Shown piece by piece: positions 47,130 to 58,356 of a DNA stretch of 64,000 nt (within the stretch, counting starts at the first letter, position 1; each line of letters starts with the position of its first letter). Under the pieces are notes generated by a model. The model did no database searches. It was not told the DNA's origin and was given only the letters and a program-made list of their open reading frames with translations. The position numbers and the translations under genes are program-made. Source of the stretch: Taiwanofungus camphoratus (taxonomy: Eukaryota > Basidiomycota > Agaricomycetes > Polyporales > Taiwanofungaceae); contig CP021222.1 in NCBI GenBank assembly GCA_003999685.1, forward strand, positions 1,116,001 to 1,180,000, read 5' to 3'.

Positions 47130-47953
47130 ATCTGTGATATCTGAATGCAACATTTTATTATCATATTGCCCACTTTACTATGTGCTGCTCATACATTTTT
47201 GTTCTCAGAACCACTTATATAACATATATTGATTAGATTCATGACCACAGGTGAGTCTTTATTTTCAGTGCAGTCAGAAAATAAGCCATGTCACTTAGAT
47301 CAGATACCTATATGTATGAATTGGGATCCACTGTTCAAATGATGCTGTTTGATCTTACAGAAACTGCACTGTTTGACTCACAAAGACACAATATCTCAAG
47401 ATGCCCCAAAATTATATTTGAATGTGGTTGTGTGAGGGACCTTGTATCCCTCAAGGCTGTAATGACAGACTGAGCCTTAGACATCAGGAAAAGTGCAAAT
47501 TATTGATCACCTGTCTGACCAAGATGTATCCTTTGGATGAGCAATCTCAATGGTGCAACTGTAAAAATGTGTTTTATATGCTATTGAAACATTGAGTACC
47601 AGTTCTATATTATATGTGCCCAGGGAGATGCACAGTGCAAGATTGAAAGTTCAGGCTCTGAGCAATGGAAACCCCCCAAAATCTGAAGTTCTGACAGCTG
47701 ATCAACTAAGCACTTCTAACAGCTACTGATGACTTCTGAGGCCTCTGAAATTACTGACATTGGTGTGTCAGTAGATTTTTAGTTTTCCTGATGGACTAAG
47801 CTTTCAAAGTATTTCCTAAGCCATTTTCTTTTGCTCTTATTTCTTCTTATGAAGTCTTGATTTCACTTGGTATCTCTTCAAAACACTTCAAATTGCTCTC
47901 TTATATACAGGTACTATACATTGTGATATGGGCACCAGGCCAAAGAACATGCA
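47024..47953. repeat. CpG-free AT-rich block, probable old methylated repeat
   Basis: I read no CG dinucleotide from about 47024 to 47953, although flanking sequence has CpG at normal frequency. TG and CA are plentiful. Only the first hundred bases overlap the end of YME2; the rest is non-coding and AT-rich. Such loss is the known result of cytosine methylation and deamination in repeats. I could not place the block in a transposon family. An 8-base direct repeat, TGTGATAT, occurs at 47133-47140 and 47922-47929 and may mark the edges of an insertion of about 780 bases, or may be chance. No coding remnant is recognisable. Confidence 0.6.
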
Positions 47954-48015
47954 CGAGCGTCGAGGGCATGATACAAGTACAGAGCTATGACACAGCTGGG
48001 CAAGCTACGAGGTAC

Positions 48016-49346
48016 CTACACTTCGATTAAGCCATCCTCATCCTCATCTCCATCCTCCTCCTCCTCTGAAGGTTGGGGCACCCAAGACACATCAGTAAAT
48101 ATCTCAACGTTCCCGATGTTGAGGGTGGCTGCAATGCCGAGGCGGACAGGCTCCCGGCCAGTGATCTTGCGCTCCGCCTCCCGAAGTGCTCGAAGCTGCG
48201 ATTTGAGGATCATCAGACGAGCTTCAACGAGCTCACGCTCATACCACAGCGCCTCGACCCTCACGCGCTGGGCATGCGTGAGGTTAAGGGAGTCAAGAAA
48301 ACTCTGCCTGGCCGAAATCGTGGCCTGGTGCGAGGCGGAGGGCTCTGGCTTGGACTTCTTTACGTCCCGCGCCCGTTTCGGGGAGACCTGGGGTGTATTG
48401 ACAGCTACAAACAGACACAAATAATCAGCCAAGTCCTGGTGAATGTTTCGAAAAGCTGAAACGAAAGACTTGCGACGTTTAGCCCCCGTCGATCCTCGAA
48501 CCTTTCCATCGAGCGACACGCTGCCCCAGTAGCAGCCATGCAGATCCCGAATGCACTTCATGCATTTGACCCCCCCATCCGGCACAACACACTCAGGAGG
48601 ATTCTTGAACTGGGCGCACCGATCGCACTACAATGCACGAAGTCAGCTACGAAATACTTCGAAGGGCATCTCGTGCTTACCCGCACGTTTGAGGACTGAT
48701 GTTTGGCCGCCTTTCTCTTGTTCCTTTCAACTTTGGAATCCTGCACAGGCACCGCTTGCACCTTATCCTTCTGGGAGCGAGAGGGCACCCGAGACATCGC
48801 ACTACTAGCCATCGAAGGGGCCGGCTCACCTTCCGCACCCCTCAAACCAGCCGCTGAAGCAGCCGCCGAAGCCGTACGTCCTGCGACTGACCTCCTCATC
48901 TTCCCCGCCTCCTTACGACGACGCTCAATCTCCTCATGCGCCTTGTTCTCCTGCTCGAGCCGCGCCGCTGCCTTCACCAGCTTGCGTTCCTTCTCCGCCG
49001 CCGCGGCGCGCCACTCGATCAAGACCGCCAAGTCGGGGAACTCTCCTCGGGCCCATGACAGCCACGAGATCTCGGCATGGGGCGCGATCGCCTCGAGCCC
49101 CTCTGCGATTGCTTCATTCACCTCCGTGTCTTCAGAAGTGGAAATAATGTTCCACATGCTCTACGAAAAGTCAGAACACCTTAATCGAACGGCGAAGGGA
49201 AAACGGCGTACCACGCGCTGTCCCAAAGTCTGCGCCCACTGTCGATAATCCTTGGGCTCGGCGACGCTCTTGGGCCTAGTGTCGAGATGGGCGAGCAGGT
49301 CATGGCGGCACAGGGCCATCGCATTGTTGCGGGCAGCGCTCGACAT
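48016..49346 (-). CDS. Zinc-cluster-like orphan protein
   Basis: Not recognised beyond a family type I associate with Agaricomycete genomes. The start gives MSSAARNNAMALCRHDLLAH and, across an intron, SMWNIISTSEDTEVNEA. Helical, tryptophan-containing sequence (ISWLSWARGEFPDLAVLIEW) leads into a long Glu/Lys/Arg coiled coil and an Ala/Ser-rich linker. Two exons later a cysteine cluster reads CDRC, Cys, then CMKC and GCYW, spaced C-x2-C-x8-C-x8-C-x2-C-x6-C. That is close to the fungal Zn2Cys6 cluster but with a longer first loop and in mid-protein. A helical segment follows (SFLDSLNLTHAQRVRVEALW) and an acidic C-terminal tail. Nucleic-acid binding is possible but not shown. Its stop lies 63 bases from the CpG-free block. 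Confidence 0.72.
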
Positions 49347-49881
49347 GGTAATAAGTGGTAGAGAACTGGTCGTTCCACGGTTCGAAGTGAATATGTATAT
49401 GCTCTACAACAGACACTTTCATGAAGCCGGTCAACATGTGTCACTGCGTCACACACTAACTATATCACGTAGCTACTCCACAACGTACTGATTCAACGAA
49501 AAGGTACTAAACCGTTCTTTATCGTAAACAGGACAGTCTATGCATGCTGCTGCCCCCCCCCTCCACAGTCAGTATCGACAAAGTGACGGTGCTCAGACCT
49601 CGGTATGTGCCTTCGGCCCCAACAGACTATAAACCTTCTACCTATCGGTGCTATGTGATGAATGGCCTTGAGCCTCGACGATTAGAGATATCCCACGATG
49701 CGAGCAGAAAACGAAATGTAAACAATGCCAGAATGTCATACTAGGAACAGATGCGGTGTTGTGATATTGTATATCTGGGTAACTCGATGAGAAGCTCCAT
49801 GGGAGTGAGAATGAACGATAGAGAACAACAGACAAGCAGATCGACGAGCTGACGGGAAGACAACATATGGACAAGACAAGA
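49347..49881. other. Intergenic region, no gene seen
   Basis: Upstream region of the zinc-cluster-like orphan and 3' side of the nucleoporin gene. It contains a run of about nine C at 49553-49561. No ORF, RNA gene or repeat can be supported. Confidence 0.45.
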
Positions 49882-52800
49882 TCAACGTTTTAAGCCCCTT
49901 CGGTTAGGCAACTTCTTTGTTGGCCTGCCGCCGGGACCTGTTGTCGGGGAAGGAGCTGAAGCGGAACCGATGGTGAAAAGTGCACCTCCAGAAGGTGGCT
50001 GAGATGGGGCTGAGCCGAACGTTGATGCAGGTGACTGTGCAGTCGCAGGGCTCGATTGACCGAATGTGAACAGAGTATTCGAGGGACCTGACGCAGTCGG
50101 AAGTCCTGCATTCGCGCTAGCTGGAGATGCTGGTTGGCTGCCAAATCCGAATGGATTCGACGGCGCCGTTGCAGAAGTGGGCGTGGTTCCGAACGAGAAC
50201 GGCGCCGGTGCATTGAATGTCGATGGACTTACCGGAGTGGACCCTGAGCTGCCCGCCGTCTGGGCAAATGGACCTCCAGGCGCCGCCGAGGGACCAAATG
50301 AGAAAGCCGGTGAGGATGGCGTTGCAGTCTGCGTAAATGGTGCGGAAGAGCCGAAAATTCCCGGTGACGCAGGCGGCTGAGCAGTCTCCGAAGCCTTCTG
50401 GCCGAATGCGAAACTCGTCGAGATCGACTGGTAAGTTCCCTGATTAGATTCAGGCTTTGCTTCCGTTTTCGATCCAAAAGGGTTTGAAGATCCTGCATTC
50501 AAAAACGAAAATGGTGCTGGGCCATTCTGATTATTCTGACCAAATGGCGAGACTCCAGCACTCGCGCTGGGTGTGCCGAATGAGAAACCAGTGGAAACTT
50601 TCAACGTCTCTTGCTTTCCATTTCCATTCACATCCATGCCATTGTTTCGGGTCGGACTCTCATCCATGCGCACCTCCTGGTCATGGCGGGGAGGTGTGAT
50701 CGATCTTGTATGCTCTACAGAAGAGCCAAATATGAAGGGCTTGCTTGGCACGTCTGCACCATTGCCGGTTGAACCATTAGACAATATGGAATCTGAACTG
50801 GAAGGGGCAGCAAGTGCAGATGAAGGCCCAAAACTAAATGTAGGCTTCTCTGTAGACGTGACAGGTGGTGTTGCAGGAGTAGCATTGAAAGTAAAGGGTG
50901 ATTTCGCTGGGGCCGGCATCTCGGAGGGTTCACTGCTCGTGGGTTGTCCGAACGTAAAACTACCAGAGGTTCCAGTGTTGAATACAGGCTTTGGAGCCTC
51001 CACAGTTGCCGTCACATTAGTAGAAGTAGCTGCGGGCTGACCAAATGAGAAGACACTTTTTGGCGCCCCTGTGCCGCTCGTGGACGACACACCAAATTCG
51101 CCAAATGAAGGTGCGCTGACAAACAATGACGATTTAGGTGCCTCACTTGAAGTTATTGCTTTCACCTCCGATTTCGGTTCTGCTGGCTTGTCGAAGGTGA
51201 ACGGCGGCGCTAAGGTTGTCGGTGGCTCAACAGGCTTCGTGGTTCCTCTGAAATTGAACAGCTGCGATGCGGAAGTCGGTACTTCAGCTGGTTTTGCGGG
51301 TGCGCCAAAGCCGAAGGATTGTGAGACGGGTGTGGAGGACTCCGAAGATTTGGCAGGAGTACCGGGACTGAACGGTTGGTTGCTGGGCTGCTCAGCAAGC
51401 TCCGGCGAAGCCAGAGTAGGAGTGGTCGCTTGGACTGCAACAGTCGCTGGAGTACCGCCGAGAGGAGAGGGTGCAGGCTCCGTGGAGGTCGTGCCAAATA
51501 CCGACTTTGACCCCTCGGTCGCTATGCTTGCCCCATAAACCGAAACTGGTTGGCCAGTAACGTCAACTGAAGCTGAAGCGGGCCTCGCCACATGTCCAAA
51601 TGGCGACGCCGTCCTTTCAACATTTGTAGTGCTCTTCGTCGGACCATCGCCAAGGATAGATATTGAAGGGACTTGAAGAGGAACGGCACCGGCGCCCTCT
51701 TTCGGCTTTTCCCCAGCGAAAGTAGACATTACAGCGGCGGTGACGGGTGTAGTTGCGGCGGGAGGGGCGACATTCACGCCAGATTTTGTGAAGATCGATG
51801 AGTTTGCGAAGAAGTTCGGTATTGATGCCGTCGCAGCGGGGGGCGCAGACACAGATGCGGATGACAGAGCGGTTCGCGTGGCGGAATCGGACGACACCAA
51901 GCTCATGGAGGCTCCAGGCGGGCGCGGCGTGGGCGGAGTCAAAGCAATCGTGGGCATCGCTTCAAAATGGGAAATCGGCGGAGCGCTAGCCGAGGTACCG
52001 GGAGCGGAACCTGCGGTGACTGTCGGTACGGTGACTGTTGGTGGCTGTGCTAACTTTACAAAGACCGAGGTCGGCGACTTAGCGGGCTCTTCAATTGGCT
52101 TCGCAGTTGCAGATGAAGATATATCCGAGACGCTCGGAATACTTGGTTTACTGAGAGAGAATGGCAACGATGCGATGGGCGGTTCCTTTGCGTTGCTAGT
52201 ATCTAGCTTCAAAGGCGCAACCTAAAGGTTTATTGAGTTCTGGTACATAATTATGTCACTTGAACACCTTACATCTTTAGCAAAGCTGAAATCAGCGGGA
52301 GGTGCGAACATGGAAGGCTTGCTCTGAGGTTCCTCTGTCGACGTCTCTTCAGAAGTAAGCATCTGTTCTTCCGATTCATCCTCATCAAACACGGCAGAAA
52401 ACTTATTTTTGGGCCGCGTAATGGGTGAGGGATGATTGCGAGATGCCTTGCTCCGGCCTACGCGCAATGAGGACTCCCGTCTTGTTGCGGGGATCGACGA
52501 GAGGTCCGGGACTGCAAGACGCGACAATGCTGGGGCCTGCGTGCGGCGTTGCATCTCAGGCGACTTAGGCTCTGCTCGGCGTGCCTCCTCTCGTTCAGTC
52601 TCGGCCTGTTCTTCCTCCCTGCTGTCATCCTGGATAGCCGCCTGCCGCTCCCGCTCGTGTTCCTCCTCCTCCTCCATCCTCCTCCTTGCCAACAGCTTCT
52701 TCATGCCGCTCTGCCCTGCATACGGCTTCCCGCTCCCATCCTCCTTGCCCTTATCTTTACTCATGCCCAATCGCGGCTTGTCGCCCCGATCTCTACGCAT

Positions 52801-54021
52801 CGGTACCGGCGTGCTCAGCCGCTTCTGCTTGAACATATCCGGAATAGTAGTCGAACCACGCAGCCGTGACGGCAGCAGTGGTGTCTTGTACACGTCCAGG
52901 TCATGTAGAGCTTTCTCTGCCGCGTTAATCGGTCGGAAGTAACCTGCCAAGAAACCTGCCATCAGTCAAAGGAATGAGAGAGGACTGACTGACTCACCGC
53001 TTGAACTAGGAACGTCCGACATCGAACCCGAGCGGCTAATTAGCAGCGCACTATGCTGTCTGAGAGGCGAGCGGCTCTGCAGCGAGGTCAGCATACAAGG
53101 ACACGGTGAAACATGAATGCGACACACCCTCTCCTGCGACTCTACCAGGGACCCGAGCGTCATCGTGGGCTGCTGAGCGAGCGCCTGCGTCTGCATTGAC
53201 GCCTGCTTGGGTGGCGGCTTCACAAATACCGGATTCGACATTAGAGCGACCAGTGGCGGCGGCTCTGACGGGTCGCGCGACCGCCGATGGGGCTGGGGCC
53301 CGAACGCCTGCCCAGACGGCTGCGGCGTCAGCGACTCACGCGCCCGCAGGTGGAACGGCGTGCGCGATGGCGACATCGTCACGTCGCGCGCGCCCGCGCG
53401 CCCTACCGACTCCATCGATACATCACGAGACAATGGAAAGGGACCGAACGCCGCATCGCGCGACGGGGGGTCCATCGACTGCATACGCGCCAGACCCGCC
53501 GGCTGGGAAAACGACAGTGCGAGGGGAGAATGCGAGTGTCGGTCGTGGCGCACATCGTGCACGCCGCGCACTTGTTGCCTCGAAGATGATGGCACGATGG
53601 CAGACGCTGAGCGGCCATGCCAGATGGGCTGCCGAACGCGCGGCGGAGCAGTTGGCGGGGGGATCAGCTGTTCAGGAACATCTAGATAGCCAGAGGTCGG
53701 TGGGACTTGTCGTTGCTGCCGCTGCTGTTGCTGTTGGACTTCCACCAGCAGTTCAGGGCTGTGCACGCGCTTCCTCTTCGCTCTCGACTCTCCCTCGTCG
53801 TACTCACGATCGTCGCGCTCAGCAACCTGCGGGTTGCGGCGGCGCTTTCCTGGAGTATCTTCGAAATCACCAGACGACTGCAGCCAGGAAAGCGGGGCAG
53901 AGAAAATTGTTTTCAAAGAACCAAGCCAGGAAGACGAACGACTGAGGGTCTGCTTGCCCATACGACGACGAGCATCATGGCGGGAACCTCTTGTGGGCAA
54001 CATGGAAGAGAAATCGGACAA
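49882..54021 (-). CDS. FG-repeat nucleoporin of Nup1/Nup153/Nup124 type
   Basis: A nuclear-basket nucleoporin that binds transport receptors through FG repeats. The start at 54021 gives MSDFSSMLPTRGSRHDARRR, then an amphipathic helix SSWLGSLKTIFSAPLSWLQ, the membrane-binding feature of Nup1/Nup60-like proteins. Basic, disordered sequence follows. An intron near 52932-52985 joins SGSMSDVPSSS to GYFRPINAAEKALHDLDVY, with KTPLLPSRLRG, a conserved basket-Nup motif. A Glu/Arg-rich coiled coil comes next, then a 760-residue exon full of FxFG and FG repeats (VFSFGQP, SFTFGQP, AFSFGPS, PFSFGTTP, LFTFGQSS, NPFGFGSQ). The C-terminus is basic: PTKKLPNRRGLKR. The opposite strand is open for long stretches because of Ser/Ala/Pro codon bias; it is not coding. 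Confidence 0.92.
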
Positions 54022-54261
54022 AAGCAGAGAGAATGAGGAGTGTTATAGCTCACTCCATGTAAATAAGCTGATGTCAAAAGCCTGGACGGGGACCAAGCTG
54101 TGACCGCCTTGTTACGTAATCTTTCAATATGGCTGTCACGTAGATTCTTTTGGGAACCGACGCGTCCACGGTCATTGTTCTCTCTTTTGTTTGATACCTT
54201 GATGTTGGTTGTATTCCCATTTTTCGCGTAAGTAAAGGCGTCAACCTACACTTACATCCAG
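54022..54261. promoter_or_regulatory. Divergent promoter of the nucleoporin and gamma-tubulin genes
   Basis: 240 bases between two opposite start codons. A pyrimidine-rich stretch lies close to the gamma-tubulin ATG. No clear TATA box. Confidence 0.45.
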
Positions 54262-56147
54262 ATGCCTCGAGAAATTGTGACAGTTCAACTAGGCCAATGC
54301 GGCAACCAAAGTGCGATTCTGTCAATGCAATCGCCGCTCCAGCGTGAATCTGACCGAGGTGCTTCAAGTGGGCTCTGTGTATTGGCAAAGATTGTGCGCC
54401 GAACATGGCATTAACAAAGAGGGCATCCTCGAGGAGTGGGCGACCGAAGGTGGCGATCGTAAAGATGTGTTTTTCTATCAGGCGGACGACGAACATTATA
54501 TTCCACGCGCCATTTTAGTGGATCTTGAACCCCGAGTGTGTTGCGGCGCGCCGTGTGTCCTTGCCCTCATGTATAACTGATGAACTAGCCATCAAGGTTA
54601 TCCATGGGATTTTGACGTCGCCATATGCGAACTTGTACAATCCAGAGAACATTTTTGTCTCACAGGATGGAGGCGGCGCCGGTAATAATTGGGCACAAGG
54701 TTATGCTGCTGGGGAACGAATATACGAAGAGGTCATGGAGATGATAGACCGAGAAGCAGAAGGGAGTGATTCACTAGAGGTATTCTCCCATATTGCGCTC
54801 TGGTGACTCAAGCTCATTCGCATCCAGGGCTTTATGCTTATGCACTCAATAGCAGGCGGGACCGGATCCGGCTTGGGATCGTTCTTGCTCGAACGGTTGA
54901 ACGATAAGTTTCCAAAGAAGCTCATCCAGACGTACTCGGTATTTCCTAACGCCCAAGAAGGAGACGTCGTAGTACAACCGTACAATGCATTGCTCACGTT
55001 GAAGCGGCTCACGAACCATGCAGACTCGGTGGTTGTCCTCGACAACGGCGCACTCGCCCGCATCTCGGCTGACAGGCTACATGTACAGACGCCTACCTTT
55101 GATCAAACAAACCAGCTCGTAAGTAGAAGATGTACCCTTGTCGCCGGCTGGCACATTGACGGATCGTATGCTCAGGTGTCCACTGTCATGGCTGCAAGTA
55201 CGCAAACCTTACGATACCCGGGATACATGAACAATGACCTCGTTGGCATCATCGCATCACTCATTCCGACACCACGGTGTCACTTCCTCATGACTTCCTA
55301 TACGCCCTTCACCAGCGATCAGATCGACAAGGTACGTTGCAGCAGATGCACTGCCGTCATATGTTGTTAAGCTGGAACCATGGCTAGGCGAAGCCTATTA
55401 GACGTACAACGGTATTAGATGTAATGCGCCGCTTACTGCAGCCCAAGAATCGCATGGTCTCGACGACGCCCAGTAAAACCGCATGCTATATTTCCATTCT
55501 GAACATCATTCAAGGGGATGTGGATCCGACTGATGTACGAAATCTCCCCGCCCTAATATAGCACCCGTACTAAACCATGGGTCACCAGGTTCACCAATCC
55601 CTACTCCGTATCCGTGAGCGGCAGCTCGCGAACTTCATCCCTTGGGGGCCGGCATCCATTCAGGTCGCGCTCACACGGAAATCGCCGTACATCGCAACGA
55701 ACCACCGCGTCAGCGGGCTCATGCTCGCAAACCATACCAGCATTGCTTCTGTATGTCCTATCTTCACAAAGAACTTAATCATGTTTTGGCGTCAGCGTTG
55801 ACTCACTATGGACTGCGCAGCTTTTCAAACGGATGATTGACCAATTTGATCGGCTGAGGAAGCGTAATGCCTTCGTGGAACAGTACAAAAAGGAGAAGAT
55901 GTTCGAGAATGGGCTTGAAGAATTCGACGACGCCCGGTAAGTACAACTTTGGTCAACTAATCATTTCCATTCCTCTTAAGGGTGTCATATCTCAGAGCGA
56001 CAGCGGAGGAGCTTCTCAAGGAGTATAAAGCTTGTGAGAGTCCTGACTACATTACCTATGTGCGTGTAATATTTCGGTGCTCCAAGTTGCTTACGGGACA
56101 CTAAAACTGCTCTTTAGGGATCTGGCGAAGCAGAGCAAGCTGCTTGA
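54262..56147 (+). CDS. Gamma-tubulin
   Basis: Nucleates microtubules at the spindle pole body within the gamma-tubulin complex. The start gives [16 protein letters not shown], the family N-terminus. Exons follow with [40 protein letters not shown] and [19 protein letters not shown]. The GTP-binding tubulin signature is [15 protein letters not shown] (near 54855-54900). Then come [40 protein letters not shown] and [19 protein letters not shown]. The C-terminal part has [20 protein letters not shown] and [18 protein letters not shown], and the protein ends [31 protein letters not shown] and NFIPWGPA separate it from alpha- and beta-tubulin. About ten introns; no broken exon seen. Confidence 0.95.
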
Positions 56148-56408
56148 TGTGTAATCACGCCTCTTTTACCTCATGTCTACCTTACCACTGTATCTTACTT
56201 CTTATGTGCTTGTGCTGTTGCTGCCTTCACTTAGCTTTCTTACTCTGCATGTACGATACCAAACTAATAACTGTGTTTAAGACTGGTATTATTGGATTCA
56301 TGATAGAGAGCGAGGAAGCGTGGCGAGAGCTCTACTTAAACATTGGTGCGAACGATGACGATTATAGGTAAGAGAACAGCAGGCAACGGTTTTTCTGGGG
56401 GTGTCAAT

Positions 56409-57142
56409 CTACGGTCCTTTCGGCGCCCCCAGCTTCTTTCCAATATCCGCACCTACACGAAATGGTAAGCCAAAAACAGAGTTGTGCATGCTGACAGAAA
56501 CGTACCGCGCAGCTTGACACCGAGGGCCCGCTCGAGCTTAGCAAGAATCTGCGGGTTCGGGATGGCTTTACCCGCTTCGTAGTCCTGGATAACCGACGGC
56601 TTCTCGTTGACCTTCTGCGCCAGATCCTTCTGAGCCATCTGCTTCTCCATACGTGCTGTTTGTATCGTCTGCAAACCATAAGTATGCGTGATCAACTGTG
56701 GGGGCAATAAGGCGTACCTTGCCGACAGAAGGCGGGATCTTCGGTGGTGGCGCGACTTCGTTTTCACGGTCGAGCTTGGCTATCCGCTGGTGGTCAGTAC
56801 CTAATGGCGGTGTATCAGCATACGACGAGCACAGTGATAGCAGCAAGACGTACTTTGGTGGGCCTTATTCGTTCCAGCGGTCACTTTCTTGTCTGTCGCA
56901 ACAACAGCGCCTGTTCTCCGAGCCTACAGTTTTCCAGTCAGTCCAGCTCTCTCCCCAACGCACAAGGACAAAGAGACGTACGGCTGCATAACAGAGACGA
57001 TGGCTCGGTCAGCATCCAAACAGGATTGATCCGTCTAAATGTGCTTTGGCTTACCATTCAGATCAGAAGTGTTTCTAGTAACTTTGGGTGCCTTGGCCTT
57101 GTAGCCGATGACGGTCTTGCTGTCCCAATCCATGTTGCTCAT
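56409..57142 (-). CDS. MBF1: Multiprotein-bridging factor 1
   Basis: A small coactivator bridging bZIP activators and TBP that also limits frameshifting on stalled, collided ribosomes. The start at 57142 gives [20 protein letters not shown], then VTRNTSDLN, typical of fungal Mbf1. Middle exons encode the MBF1 N-terminal domain ([20 protein letters not shown]) and [20 protein letters not shown]. The helix-turn-helix Cro/C1 domain follows: [19 protein letters not shown] and [15 protein letters not shown]. The last exon, after a GTACGT donor and GTGTAG acceptor, gives [13 protein letters not shown] and a stop at 56409. Length is about 150 residues, as usual. Confidence 0.94.
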
Positions 57143-57522
57143 ATTGTCTATGTTCTAGCGATGCAATTTGCCTTGGGAATAAGAGTAAAGATAAAGGGGG
57201 ACAAGCAGAGTGCGACGAGTGTATATGTGTGGAAGCTGTATGCGTGGCGTTCAGGTTTATATATCCCATGTGCTCGCCGCCTGTCACGCCTGAGTCATCC
57301 TCGGCCTACTTCTGCGCCTGCAGCCTCAGGCTGCATTGCCTTACGATTCCTTGAAGGGCTCGGAAGGTGTAGAACTGATTAAAAGAGTGGATGCAAGGTT
57401 TGCTATGTGTGATATATGATACAAATGTAACGTCTAAAGGGTCTAGATGACATGTGCTTCAATGTTCCAGAGTGATAAGGAGTGACTTGAGAACCCTCGA
57501 ATAGCGCTCCGGCAATTGTCCG
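57143..57522. other. Intergenic region, no gene seen
   Basis: Upstream region of MBF1 and 3' side of MET8. No ORF or RNA gene can be supported. Confidence 0.5.
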
Positions 57523-58356
57523 TCATGAACGTCGAGTCAAAAATACCAAAGCAGTGCAGGCAATACCAGCGACGAATGCGACGGCGGAAGGAAGCAATTG
57601 ACTTGGCGACCGAGAGACCGCAGCACTCGAAGGACGTCTGCGCTTACCCCCAACGTCTCGCAACTTGGGCACTTGGTTCTTCTCCCAGCCGTCGTCCAAA
57701 AGTTTGGCCATCATGTCGTCGTCCAACATAGCCAGATCCTCCATCTCCCAGGACGTGCACACATCTACCATCCAACGCATTCTCCTCTTCCCAAGCTCTC
57801 CGCCAACGCCTGGAGCCCGCTCCCTGAGCTTACTCCTCAGCGACCCGACCTTCTCGATTGCCTCTCCAACGTGCTCGGGTAGGCTGTTCTCGATTCGCTT
57901 CCGAATGATGTTGGCCAGCTTGGGACTCTGCCCGTTGGTCGAGATCATGATCTGCAGAGACCCGTTACGGATCTGCGACCCAAAGTAGAAGTCGCAGGAT
58001 GGCGGGATATCCGCGACGTTGACGGGGATCTTGAGTGCCCGACACATATTACAAATCTGGCGGGACTTTTCGACGTCGTCTATGGCTGTCAAAACCATGT
58101 CGACATTGTCAAGGTCGCCAGGTGCAAAGACTCGGTCATGATACGTGATCCGGTCTGAAGTCTCGATGAACCGTTGTGTGAGAGGGTGTAATCCGTCGCG
58201 CGGCGCAATGAGAGTGATATGCGCGTCTGCAACAAGAACGGACTCGATGCGACCCGAAGCTACGTCTCCCCCGCCGACAATGAGGACAGTTTTATCTTTG
58301 AGCTGCCATGCGAGTAGAAGGGAACCACCGGAAAGCGATGCTGTGTCTGGCGCCAT
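57523..58356 (-). CDS. MET8: Siroheme synthase Met8 (precorrin-2 dehydrogenase / sirohydrochlorin ferrochelatase)
   Basis: Makes siroheme, the cofactor of sulfite and nitrite reductase, by NAD-dependent oxidation of precorrin-2 and iron insertion. It is a single exon of 277 residues (yeast Met8 has 274). The ATG at 58356 gives MAPDTASLSGGSLLLAWQL; the longer open frame would start with GTG. The Rossmann motif KTVLIVGGGDVASGRIESVL is near the N-terminus. VDMVLTAIDDVEKSRQICNM holds the active-site aspartate region. VNVADIPPSCDFYFGSQIRN and IMISTNGQSPKLANIIRKRI are family landmarks. The C-terminus is unusual: after RPSSAAVSRSPSQ comes a hydrophobic segment (PSAVAFVAGIACTALVFL) and TRRS, a tail-anchor pattern. 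Being intronless also sets it apart from its neighbours. Confidence 0.93.
   Translation of the reverse strand: MAPDTASLSGGSLLLAWQLKDKTVLIVGGGDVASGRIESVLVADAHITLIAPRDGLHPLTQRFIETSDRITYHDRVFAPGDLDNVDMVLTAIDDVEKSRQICNMCRALKIPVNVADIPPSCDFYFGSQIRNGSLQIMISTNGQSPKLANIIRKRIENSLPEHVGEAIEKVGSLRSKLRERAPGVGGELGKRRMRWMVDVCTSWEMEDLAMLDDDMMAKLLDDGWEKNQVPKLRDVGGKRRRPSSAAVSRSPSQLLPSAVAFVAGIACTALVFLTRRS

Noticed and set aside
53106-53945. Plus-strand open frame of 279 codons
   Set aside because: Antisense to the nucleoporin's first exon. Its openness follows from the Ser/Arg/Pro codon use of the real gene, and it has no family motif.
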